Shown: positions 50,028 through 57,384 of the stretch, in pieces | Layout: every line of letters starts with the position of its first letter | Numbering within the stretch: the first letter of the stretch is position 1 | NCBI RefSeq assembly: GCF_017094465.1 | Contig: NZ_CP064791.1 | Coordinates: 2,635,658-2,699,657, forward strand | Reading direction: 5' to 3' | Origin: Halapricum desulfuricans | Lineage (GTDB): Archaea; Halobacteriota; Halobacteria; Halobacteriales; Haloarculaceae | Length of the DNA stretch: 64,000 nt | Notes under the pieces: model-generated | What the model saw: only the letters and a program-made list of their open reading frames with translations | Told to the model about the DNA's origin: nothing | Databases searched by the model: none | Made by a program: the position numbers and the translations under genes

Positions 50028-53000
50028 CTACGCTTCAGCCACCGGCACGACCGCAATCTCCATCTCGATGCCTTCGACCTCCCAGGTCTTGCGGTGGCCG
50101 TCCTCGACGCGTCCGAGTTCGTCGGCACGGACCTCCTCTGTGATCAGGTCCTCGTGCTCGGCCACGAGGTCAGCGACGCGGTCGTCACTGACGTTCAGAT
50201 CGACGCGGATCCGTGCTTCGAGATCGAGTTCGAGATCCTTGCGCATCTCCTGCACGCGGCGGATGACCTCGCGGGCGTAGCCCTCGCTCTCGATGTCCTC
50301 GGTGAGCGTCGTGTCGACGTAGACGACGCCCTCGCCGTCCAGAGCTTCGAAGGACGTGCCTGCAACACCGTCGGGTAGCTGGCGGACGAGCTCGACCATG
50401 TCTTCCTCGAGGTCGACGCCACGCCCGAGTTCGTCGGCGACTGCCGCCTCCAGCGCCTCGATGGTGGGTTCGGCGATCCGGGCGTCGTTGCAGGCCTGCA
50501 TGACCTCCTGGGCGTCGCCGCCGAACGCGGGCCCGAGCTTGCTCATGTCGGCCTCGGCGCTGTAGGTGAGCTCGCCCCAGTCCGCGTCGGGCTCGATGAC
50601 CTCGACACGCCGGGCGTTGAGTCGATCAGCGATCAGCTCCGAGCGGAGTTCGACTGTTCCCGGCAGATCGCCGGTCTCGTCGGTCCCGACGTCGACGACG
50701 ACGCGCTTGACGGGCCAGCGGAGCTTGCGTTCGGCCTGCTGGCGGGCGTTCGAGCCCGCTTCCTCGACCGCACGAACGACCGCGATGTCGTCCTCGAGGC
50801 CGACATTCTGCCAGTCGCCGTCGCGCTCGGGGAAGTCACACATGTGGACCGTCGGATGACCGGCGTCGCCGGTGAGATTCTGGTAGATCTCCTCGCTGAT
50901 AAATGGGGCATAGGGCGCGAGCAGTGCGACGATCTCCTCAAGGACGCGATAGAGCGTCGCGTAGGCGGCCAGTTTGCTCGGGCTGTTTTCCTCTTCCCAC
51001 ATGCGCTCTCGGACTTCCTGGATGTAGAACCGGGAGACGTCCTCGACGACGAAATCGAGCAGCGCGTGCAGCCCCTTGTCGTGCTCGAAGTCATCGAAGG
51101 CCGCATCCATCTCGGCTTTCACAGTCTGGAGCCGGGAGAGCAACCACTCGTCGATGAGTTCGAGGTCCGCTTCGACGGACTCGACGGTCGTCTCTTCGGG
51201 GTCAAAGCCGTCGGCCCGCATATACGGCAGCGGGAACCGGAAGACGTTCCAGAGGATGTTCAGCCGCCGGCCCATCTCCTGGGTCTCGTCCCAGGAGAAG
51301 TTCATATCCTCGCCCTGCGCGGTGACAGAGAGAAGGAACAGCCGCATCGGATCCCGGCCGTGCTCGTCGATGACTTCGTGGGGATCGACGAGAATGCCCT
51401 TCGATTTGGACATCCCGCGGCCGTCGGGCATGTTGGCGTAGCCGTGCATCAGCACCTCGTCGTAGGGGATCTCACCCATCGACGCGCCGCCCATGCCGAG
51501 CTGGGACCAGAACCACCCGCGGGTCTGGTCGTGGGCCTCGATGATGAGATCGGCGGGCCACAGCTCCTCGAATTTCTCAGACTGCTCGGGATAATCCAGC
51601 GTGCCCCACGTCGCGACCGAGGAATCGAGCCACACGTCGAAGACGTCCTCGACGCGGGTGTGAGTGGTCCCGTTCTCGGTGATCGTCAGCTCGTCGACGG
51701 TGTCCTTGTGCAGATCGACGGTTTCGGGATCGACGTCCTGATCGACCCGCTCGGCGAGTTCCTCGCGGTCGCCGACGACGATGGCGTCGCTCATCTCCCC
51801 ACTCCAGTCTTCTGGGGTCCAGATCGGGATCGGGATCCCCCAGTAGCGCTGGCGGGAGACGTTCCAGTCGGGGGCTTCCTCGACGAAGTCCCGGAAACGG
51901 TTGTCCCGGGCCCACTCGGGGTGCCACTCGCTGTCCTCGATGAGCTCCAGCAGTTCGTCTTTGATGTCGGTAATCGTAATGAACCACTGATCGGTGACGA
52001 TCCGGACGATGTCAGTGTCACAGCGCCAGCAGTGTCCCTCGCGGACGCTCGTCGTGTCGTGTGCGAGCAGCAGGTCCTTGGCGTCCAGATCCGCGATGAT
52101 CTCGTCGTTTGCGTCCCGGACGAACGTGCCCGCGTACTCCCCCGCCTCGTCGGTGTACTCCCCGTTCGGACCGACCGGACAGAAGATCTCCAGATCGAGT
52201 TCCTGCCCGCGCTCGAAGTCCTCCTCACCGTGGCCGGGCGCGGAGTGGACGAGCCCAGTGCGGTCGGCCTCGACGTACTCCGCGGTGTAGACCTGCCCGG
52301 ACCCCGCAGCCTGGGCGTGGTCGGGCACTTCCTCCGCAAGGGGGTGGTCGTACTCCCAGCCGACCATCTCCTCGCCGTCGAGATGCTCGACGACCTCGTA
52401 GTCGTCGTAGCGACCCTCTCTGAGCACGTCCTCGACGACCGCCTCGGCGACGTACAGGCGTTCGGTCTCGCCGTCTTTCGTGGCGTCCACGCCAACGTAT
52501 TCCAGCTCGCCGTCGACGGCGACGAAGGTATTGGCGACGATGGTCCAGGGCGTGGTGGTCCAGATGACGAGGTATTCGTCGCTCGCGGCGTCGCCGTCTT
52601 CTCGCGGGCTTTGCCCGCTCGAACGGTCCGCGGAACTCCGTTCCGCGCTACTCGCGCGTTCCGAGGACTCGCTTCGCTCGTCCTCGCGCTCCCGCTCTGC
52701 GAGGGGGAACTTGACGTAGATCGAGGGCTTGCCGACCTGGTCGTACTCGACCTCGTTGTTGGCGATGGCCGTCTCACACCGCGGACACTGGTTGATCGAG
52801 CGTTTGCCCTGCTCGACGAGGCCGCGCTCGTGGGCGTTCTCGAAGCCCCACCAGGCCGCCTCCATGTACTCGGGGTCGACCGTCTTGTAGGGGTCGTCCC
52901 AGTCCATCCAGACGCCGAAATCCTGGAAGTCGCTCTGCAGGCCTTCGAGTTGCTCGTCAGCGAAGGCCTTGCACTCCTCGATGAAGGCGTCCTCGCCGAA

Positions 53001-53336
53001 CTCCTCGATGTCTTTCTTGTTCTGGAAGTCGAGTTGCTCCTCGACTTTCGTCTCGATGGGGAGCCCGTGCATGTCGTAGCCGGGGCGATCGGTCACATCG
53101 TAGCCCTGCATCCGGAGATAGCGGATGTAGATGTCCTTCAGGGTCTTGTTCCAGGTCGTACCCATGTGCGCCGCTCCCGACGTGTAGGGCGGCCCATCGA
53201 CGAAGAAAAAGTCCTCGCCGTCGGCGCGGTGCTCCACAGTCTTCTCGTAGGCGTCGACTTCCTCCCAGTAGTCGAACACACGCTCCTCGACAGCGTGTGG
53301 GTCGTACTGGTCGTCGACGTCGGCGAACCGGTCCAT
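50028..53336 (-). CDS. ileS: Isoleucyl-tRNA synthetase
   Basis: IleRS charges tRNA-Ile and edits misactivated valine. The 1102-residue protein has the class I motifs: HIGH-equivalent HMGT (57-60) in GPPYTSGAAHMGTTWN and KMSKS-equivalent MSKSKG near 642. The editing domain has LVIWTTTPWTIVANTF, the zinc-free archaeal/eukaryotic arrangement HCWRCDTD and DQTRGWFWSQLGMG follow, then the anticodon-binding domain (FISEEIYQNLT). Residues about 212-248 (ERSESSERASSAERSSADRS and flanks) are an extra Ser/Arg/Glu-rich block absent from normal family members, translated from a hairpin-rich DNA segment. The rest looks intact, so the enzyme should work. Confidence 0.95.
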   Translation of the reverse strand: MDRFADVDDQYDPHAVEERVFDYWEEVDAYEKTVEHRADGEDFFFVDGPPYTSGAAHMGTTWNKTLKDIYIRYLRMQGYDVTDRPGYDMHGLPIETKVEEQLDFQNKKDIEEFGEDAFIEECKAFADEQLEGLQSDFQDFGVWMDWDDPYKTVDPEYMEAAWWGFENAHERGLVEQGKRSINQCPRCETAIANNEVEYDQVGKPSIYVKFPLAEREREDERSESSERASSAERSSADRSSGQSPREDGDAASDEYLVIWTTTPWTIVANTFVAVDGELEYVGVDATKDGETERLYVAEAVVEDVLREGRYDDYEVVEHLDGEEMVGWEYDHPLAEEVPDHAQAAGSGQVYTAEYVEADRTGLVHSAPGHGEEDFERGQELDLEIFCPVGPNGEYTDEAGEYAGTFVRDANDEIIADLDAKDLLLAHDTTSVREGHCWRCDTDIVRIVTDQWFITITDIKDELLELIEDSEWHPEWARDNRFRDFVEEAPDWNVSRQRYWGIPIPIWTPEDWSGEMSDAIVVGDREELAERVDQDVDPETVDLHKDTVDELTITENGTTHTRVEDVFDVWLDSSVATWGTLDYPEQSEKFEELWPADLIIEAHDQTRGWFWSQLGMGGASMGEIPYDEVLMHGYANMPDGRGMSKSKGILVDPHEVIDEHGRDPMRLFLLSVTAQGEDMNFSWDETQEMGRRLNILWNVFRFPLPYMRADGFDPEETTVESVEADLELIDEWLLSRLQTVKAEMDAAFDDFEHDKGLHALLDFVVEDVSRFYIQEVRERMWEEENSPSKLAAYATLYRVLEEIVALLAPYAPFISEEIYQNLTGDAGHPTVHMCDFPERDGDWQNVGLEDDIAVVRAVEEAGSNARQQAERKLRWPVKRVVVDVGTDETGDLPGTVELRSELIADRLNARRVEVIEPDADWGELTYSAEADMSKLGPAFGGDAQEVMQACNDARIAEPTIEALEAAVADELGRGVDLEEDMVELVRQLPDGVAGTSFEALDGEGVVYVDTTLTEDIESEGYAREVIRRVQEMRKDLELDLEARIRVDLNVSDDRVADLVAEHEDLITEEVRADELGRVEDGHRKTWEVEGIEMEIAVVPVAEA
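52598..52704. repeat. Hairpin-rich insertion inside the ileS coding sequence
   Basis: The segment contains GCGGGC-TTT-GCCCGC (52604-52618), CGCGGAAC-TCC-GTTCCGCG (52629-52647), CGAGGAC...GTCCTCG (52662-52686) and CCTCGC...GCGAGG (52682-52704). The style (6-8-bp stems, 3-nt loops TTT/TCC) resembles the array at 29212-29310. It encodes an in-frame block of about 36 residues between PLAE and DEYLVIWTTTPWT of IleRS. Confidence 0.75.
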
Positions 53337-53410
53337 ACTGGAAGGAATCGCCGCCGGGATTAAAGGACAATCGGTTGTGTGCCAACGCTTCGAGAGCGGC
53401 GACGTGCGCG

Positions 53411-53746
53411 TTACCGAAGCAACGTCAGGAACATCTTGAACTGCGACGCGGCCTCCACAGCGTGCGGTTCGTCCGCCGGGAGGACGATCGACTCGCCGGC
53501 CGCGACCTCGTGTTCAGTGCCGGACACGGTGACGAGGGCGGTCCCGTCGACGACCTGCAAGATGGCGTCGTGCGGTGCCGTGTGCTCGCTGAGACGCTCA
53601 CCTTCGTCGAAGGCAAAGACAGTGACAGTGACTGCCTCCTCGTCGACGAGCGTCTGACTCACGACGGCACCGGACTGATAGTCGAGCAAATCCCCGATTT
53701 CGAAGGACGAGCCGGCGAGATCGAGGAGTTTCTCGCGATCGGACAT
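53411..53746 (-). CDS. Cupin-domain protein
   Basis: The ATG at 53746 (MSDREKLLDLAGSSFEIGDL) gives 111 residues with one cupin barrel: HTAPHDAILQVVDGTALVTVSG (motif 1) and HEVAAGESIVLPADEPHAVEA (motif 2). Metal-binding His and Glu positions are partly kept (HxxxH and H). Function is unclear; small single-domain cupins often bind metals or small acids. The ATG shares a base with the stop of hsp20, so it is translationally coupled and may be a stress-related partner. Confidence 0.8.
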   Translation of the reverse strand: MSDREKLLDLAGSSFEIGDLLDYQSGAVVSQTLVDEEAVTVTVFAFDEGERLSEHTAPHDAILQVVDGTALVTVSGTEHEVAAGESIVLPADEPHAVEAASQFKMFLTLLR

Positions 53747-54144
53747 CAGGAGAGATCGATGTCGGCGGAGTTGTCTCGCCGCTCGAAGGCCACTTCCAGG
53801 ATCCCGTTGTTGTAGGTCGCGCTGGCCGAATGCTCGTCGACGGCGGCCGGGAGCTGGACGCGCTCGGAGTACTCGCGTTCGGGACCCGCGGCGTCGATGG
53901 TCAGTTCCTCGCCGTCGCATTTCAGATCGATGGCGTCCTTCTCGACGCCGGGGATATCGGCGACGACGCGGACCTCGTCGTCTTTCTCGTAGAGGTCGAG
54001 GTGGATGTCACGACCGTGGTTCTGGCCGCTGTCGCCGTGGCGCTCGACGTGCATGTCGAACTCGCCACCGGTCATCTCGTTCATCATCCGTTCCAGTTCG
54101 CGGAAGAAGTCGTCGAAGGGGTCGTCGCGATCGTCCCGTCTCAT
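53746..54144 (-). CDS. hsp20: Small heat-shock protein (Hsp20/alpha-crystallin)
   Basis: The ATG at 54144 (MRRDDRDDPFDDFFRELERM) gives 132 residues. After an acidic N-tail with FDDFFRELERMMNEM the alpha-crystallin domain runs VRVVADIPGVEKDAIDLKCDGEELTIDA to the conserved YNNGILEVAFERR (A-x-x-x-N-G-x-L). It holds unfolding proteins in soluble complexes. It is the first gene of a two-gene operon with the cupin, divergent from gap. Confidence 0.9.
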   Translation of the reverse strand: MRRDDRDDPFDDFFRELERMMNEMTGGEFDMHVERHGDSGQNHGRDIHLDLYEKDDEVRVVADIPGVEKDAIDLKCDGEELTIDAAGPEREYSERVQLPAAVDEHSASATYNNGILEVAFERRDNSADIDLS

Positions 54145-54304
54145 ACCCGCAGGTATGGCTGTCCAACCCAAAAGCCTTCGCCTCGGAGCCCAACGGGCCG
54201 GTACAACACGGGAACTCGATCGCCTGACACCACCTGTTTCGACCACCGACTACAGAACCCGGAACGAATCGGCCGGCTCGCTCGGCACGCGTCGAAGTCC
54301 TGCC

Positions 54305-54344
54305 TTATTGTTTAGGTGAATCAGTTACACGCGCGCGACAATAA
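54305..54344. promoter_or_regulatory. gap upstream region with TTATTGT...ACAATAA arms
   Basis: Inverted 7-nt arms lie at 54305-54311 and 54338-54344, followed by AACATTTA (about 54350-54357), a likely TATA box for the gap ATG at 54395. The arms may bind a sugar-responsive regulator, but they do not match the TACAAC motif of the sugar island. Confidence 0.45.
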
Positions 54345-54394
54345 CCGAAAAACATTTACTCGCTACCGTAGCAATTTCACACGGAGTAGTAATC

Positions 54395-55405
54395 ATGAGT
54401 GCAAGCGACACGGTCAGGATCGGGATCAACGGTTTCGGCCGCATCGGACGATGTACCTTCCGCGCCGCGCTGAACAACGACGACGTCGAGATCGTGGGGA
54501 TCAACGACGTGATGGACTTCGATCAGATGGAGTACCTGGCGAAATACGACACGACGCTGGGTAATCTCCCCTACGACCTCGAACGGGATGGGGACACGAT
54601 GGCTGTCGACGGTGAGGACATCTCACTGTACAACGTCCAGAACCCCGAGGAGTTGCCGTGGGACGACCTGGACGTCGACGTCGCCGTCGAGTCGACGGGG
54701 ATCTTCCGAACGAAGGACGAGGCTTCGGCGCACCTCGATGCCGGTGCCGACAAGGCGCTGATCTCCGCGCCGCCAAAAGGCGACAAGCCGGTGCCGCAGT
54801 TCGTCTACGGCGTCAACCACGACGAATACGACGGTGAGGACATCGTCTCCGGCGCGTCCTGTACGACCAACAGCGTCTCGCCGCCGATGTACGTCCTGGT
54901 CGAGGAGTTCGGTGTCAACGCCGCCGAGATGACGACCATCCACGCCTACACGGGCTCGCAGAACATCGTGGACGGTCCCAAGAGCAAGACCCGCCGCGGT
55001 CGCGCGGCCGCCGAGAACATCGTCCCGACGACGACCGGCGCGTCGACGGCGACGACGGACATCCTGCCCGAACTGAAAGGCAAGTTCGAGGCCATGGCGA
55101 TCCGCGTCCCGACCCCCAGCGGGTCGATCACCGAGATCGTCGCGGACCTGGAGGGCAACCCCAGCGCCGAGGAGATCAACGCCGCCATGGAGGAGTACGC
55201 CAACGGCGAACTCGAAGGCTCGATGGGCGCCATCGACGACGAGATCGTCTCCCGTGACATCCTCGGGTGGGAGTACGGGTCCGCGGTCGACCTCGAGCAG
55301 ACCAGCACGGTCGAAGGCGGCGACCTCGCGAAGATCTTCGCCTGGTACGACAACGAGATGGGCTACACGGCCCAGATGATGCGCCTCGCCGAGTACATCG
55401 CGTAA
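54395..55405 (+). CDS. gap: Glyceraldehyde-3-phosphate dehydrogenase (bacterial-type, class I)
   Basis: The 336-residue protein is the phosphorylating GAPDH of lower glycolysis. NAD-binding GINGFGRIGRCTF (10-22), the catalytic Cys156 in SGASCTTNSVSPP and the His183 in TIHAYTGSQ are present. It resembles bacterial GapA rather than the archaeal class II enzyme (which lacks the SCTTN form). Haloarchaea use this type for sugar breakdown. Asp38 after the first Rossmann fold suggests NAD preference. pgk follows 59 bp downstream. Confidence 0.95.
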   Translation: MSASDTVRIGINGFGRIGRCTFRAALNNDDVEIVGINDVMDFDQMEYLAKYDTTLGNLPYDLERDGDTMAVDGEDISLYNVQNPEELPWDDLDVDVAVESTGIFRTKDEASAHLDAGADKALISAPPKGDKPVPQFVYGVNHDEYDGEDIVSGASCTTNSVSPPMYVLVEEFGVNAAEMTTIHAYTGSQNIVDGPKSKTRRGRAAAENIVPTTTGASTATTDILPELKGKFEAMAIRVPTPSGSITEIVADLEGNPSAEEINAAMEEYANGELEGSMGAIDDEIVSRDILGWEYGSAVDLEQTSTVEGGDLAKIFAWYDNEMGYTAQMMRLAEYIA

Positions 55406-55426
55406 ACCATCCCGCGAACTGCACCG

Positions 55427-55432
55427 TTTTTT
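55427..55432 (+). terminator. T6 tract between gap and pgk
   Basis: Six T residues follow a GC-rich stretch 22 bp after the gap stop. Haloarchaeal transcripts often end at such T-tracts. Because the pgk start is only 33 bp further, it may cause partial rather than full termination. Confidence 0.4.
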
Positions 55433-55464
55433 CAGACACGCGCCACCGAACCAGATACGACACC

Positions 55465-56679
55465 ATGCCCGAATACAACACGCTCGACGACCTCGAGCCC
55501 GGCCAGCGCGTCCTCGTCAGGGTCGACCTCAACTCCCCTGTCGAGGACGGCGTGGTACAGGACAACAACCGATTCGACCGATACGCCGAAACCGTCGCTG
55601 CACTCGCAGAAGACGACCACAAGGTCGTGCTGATGGCCCACCAGGGCCGGCCCGGCCGTGACGATTTCGTCTCGCTCGACCAGCACGCCGAGATCCTCGA
55701 AGGGTACGTCGGCAAGCCGATCGACTTCGTCGACGACATCTACGGCGACGACGCCATCGACGCCATCGAAGGCCTCGACGCGGGTGAGATCCTCCTGCTG
55801 GAGAACACCCGGATGGCCGACGACGAACTGCCCGAAAAGCCCGCCGAGGAACACGCCGAGAGCGAGTTCGTCCAGACGCTCGCGCCGCTGTTCGACGCCT
55901 TTGTCAACGACGCTTACTCGGCGGCCCACCGCGCTCACGCCTCGACGGTCGGCTTCGCGGTCGAACTGCCGACCTACGCCGGCCTCGTGATGGACAAGGA
56001 GTACCAGTACAACACCTCGGTCGCCGAGAAGGAGTTCGACGGCCAGGTGACGATGCTCTGCGGCGGCAACAAGTCCGAGGACGTCATCAGCGTCGTCAAC
56101 AACCTCGAGGAGAAGGTCGACACCTTCCTCGTCGGCGGTCTGCCCGGGGAACTGTTCCTCCGCGCCGAGGGCGAGCCCGTCGGGATGGACGTCGGCGGGA
56201 TGGACCTGCTGGACGACCAGTGGGAAGAGACCAAAGACACCCTCGAAGACCTCGTCGAGAACCGCCGCGACGACTTCGAGCTGCCCGTCGACTTCGCCTA
56301 CGAGGACGAGAACGGCGAGCGCGCCGAGATCTCCCTCGAGGACATCGACGAGAAAGAGACCGGCTATCTCGACATCGGCCACGAGACGATCGAGGCCTAT
56401 GAGCCGATCATCCGCGAGTCCGAGGCCGTCTTCGTGAAGGGCGCGGTCGGCGTCTTCGAGGACGAGCGCTTCGCCGACGGCACGGTCGAACTCATCGAGG
56501 CCATCGGCGAGACCGATTGCTTCTCGGTCGTCGGTGGCGGTGACACCGCCCGGACGCTGTCGCTGTACGGCCTCGACGAGGACGACTACGACCACGTCTC
56601 GATCGCCGGCGGCGCCTACCTCAACGCCCTGACCGGCCAGGAACTCGTCGTCGTCGACGTGCTGAAGAAATACGCGTAA
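55465..56679 (+). CDS. pgk: Phosphoglycerate kinase
   Basis: PGK makes ATP from 1,3-bisphosphoglycerate in glycolysis. The ATG at 55465 (MPEYNTLDDLEPGQRVLVRV) gives 404 residues. Motifs are VRVDLNSPV (substrate loop), HQGRPGRDDF, AHRAHASTVGF, NKSEDVISVVNNL, VFVKGAVGVFEDERFADGT and the nucleotide-binding VVGGGDTARTLSLYG. It is paired with gap, as in many haloarchaea. Confidence 0.95.
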   Translation: MPEYNTLDDLEPGQRVLVRVDLNSPVEDGVVQDNNRFDRYAETVAALAEDDHKVVLMAHQGRPGRDDFVSLDQHAEILEGYVGKPIDFVDDIYGDDAIDAIEGLDAGEILLLENTRMADDELPEKPAEEHAESEFVQTLAPLFDAFVNDAYSAAHRAHASTVGFAVELPTYAGLVMDKEYQYNTSVAEKEFDGQVTMLCGGNKSEDVISVVNNLEEKVDTFLVGGLPGELFLRAEGEPVGMDVGGMDLLDDQWEETKDTLEDLVENRRDDFELPVDFAYEDENGERAEISLEDIDEKETGYLDIGHETIEAYEPIIRESEAVFVKGAVGVFEDERFADGTVELIEAIGETDCFSVVGGGDTARTLSLYGLDEDDYDHVSIAGGAYLNALTGQELVVVDVLKKYA

Positions 56680-56809
56680 GGCGTCTCGTCGTTTTCCCGG
56701 CCGTTCCTGTCTCTCAGGAACCATTTCCTGGACACGATCGGCACGAACGCTCGTGTCGAGCCACCTCCGTCCGACTGCCTTTTTGACTTACCCGGCCGTA
56801 CCTCCGCGT

Positions 56810-57304
56810 ATGCAAGTTGGAGTCGTCTCAGATACGCACGACAACGGCGAGGTAGTCGAACGAGCAGTCGGGACGTTCCACGACGAGGGCGTCGACGCCG
56901 TGATCCACTGTGGCGACATCGTCGCGCCCTTCTCGGCGACACCGTTCGATTCGGCGGCCTTCGACTTCTACGCGGTCCGGGGCAACAACGACGGCGAGTG
57001 GAGCCTCCAGAACGTCGTCGGGGAGTTCGGCACATACCTCGGAGAGATGGGCGAATTGACCTTCGACAGTGCGGAGTTCGCGATCTATCACGGGACGAGC
57101 GAACCGATCGTGTCGGCCCTGATCGAGAGCGGCAACTACGACTACGTCTGTCGCGGTCACACCCACGAGCGCGTCCACGAACAGCAGAACGGAGCCATCC
57201 ACCTCAATCCCGGTGGGATCGCGATTCCGGACGCACCCGAGGCGCCCGCCGTGATCGTCCTCGACACCGAAACTGGCGACGTTGAGTTCCACGATCTCGG
57301 GTGA
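56810..57304 (+). CDS. YfcE/MJ0936-type metallophosphoesterase
   Basis: The ATG at 56810 (MQVGVVSDTHDNGEVVERAV) gives 164 residues. The metal-binding motifs are GVVSDTHDN (D-x-H), HCGDIVAP (GD), VRGNND (GNND) and CRGHTHERVH (GHTH). This compact family hydrolyses phosphodiesters; cyclic nucleotides or artificial diesters are cleaved in vitro by relatives and the natural substrate is unsettled. It starts 130 bp after pgk in a GC-richer gap with no other feature, and converges with the PolD large-subunit gene. Confidence 0.9.
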   Translation: MQVGVVSDTHDNGEVVERAVGTFHDEGVDAVIHCGDIVAPFSATPFDSAAFDFYAVRGNNDGEWSLQNVVGEFGTYLGEMGELTFDSAEFAIYHGTSEPIVSALIESGNYDYVCRGHTHERVHEQQNGAIHLNPGGIAIPDAPEAPAVIVLDTETGDVEFHDLG

Positions 57305-57330
57305 GCCGTCGTGACTCGGGGCCGGATCAG

Positions 57331-57384
57331 TCACATAAAGTCCGCGTCCCCGGACTATTACATAAAGTCCGCGATTCCTGACTG
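57331..57384 (-). repeat. 27-nt tandem repeat of the PolD C-terminal PIP-box end
   Basis: Copy 1 (57358-57384) encodes the last eight residues QSGIADFM plus stop of the PolD large subunit. Copy 2 (57331-57357) follows directly after the stop, in the same frame, with 21 of 27 bases identical and GCGGACTTTATG shared. In copy 2 the Gln codon CAG has become TAG, so two stop codons (TAA, TAG) stand in a row before a second ADFM-stop. Confidence 0.85.

Noticed and set aside
50844..53363. Long plus-strand open frame of about 839 codons opposite ileS
   Set aside because: Fully antisense to a confident isoleucyl-tRNA synthetase, and its Leu/Val/Asp-rich composition is typical of such shadow frames.
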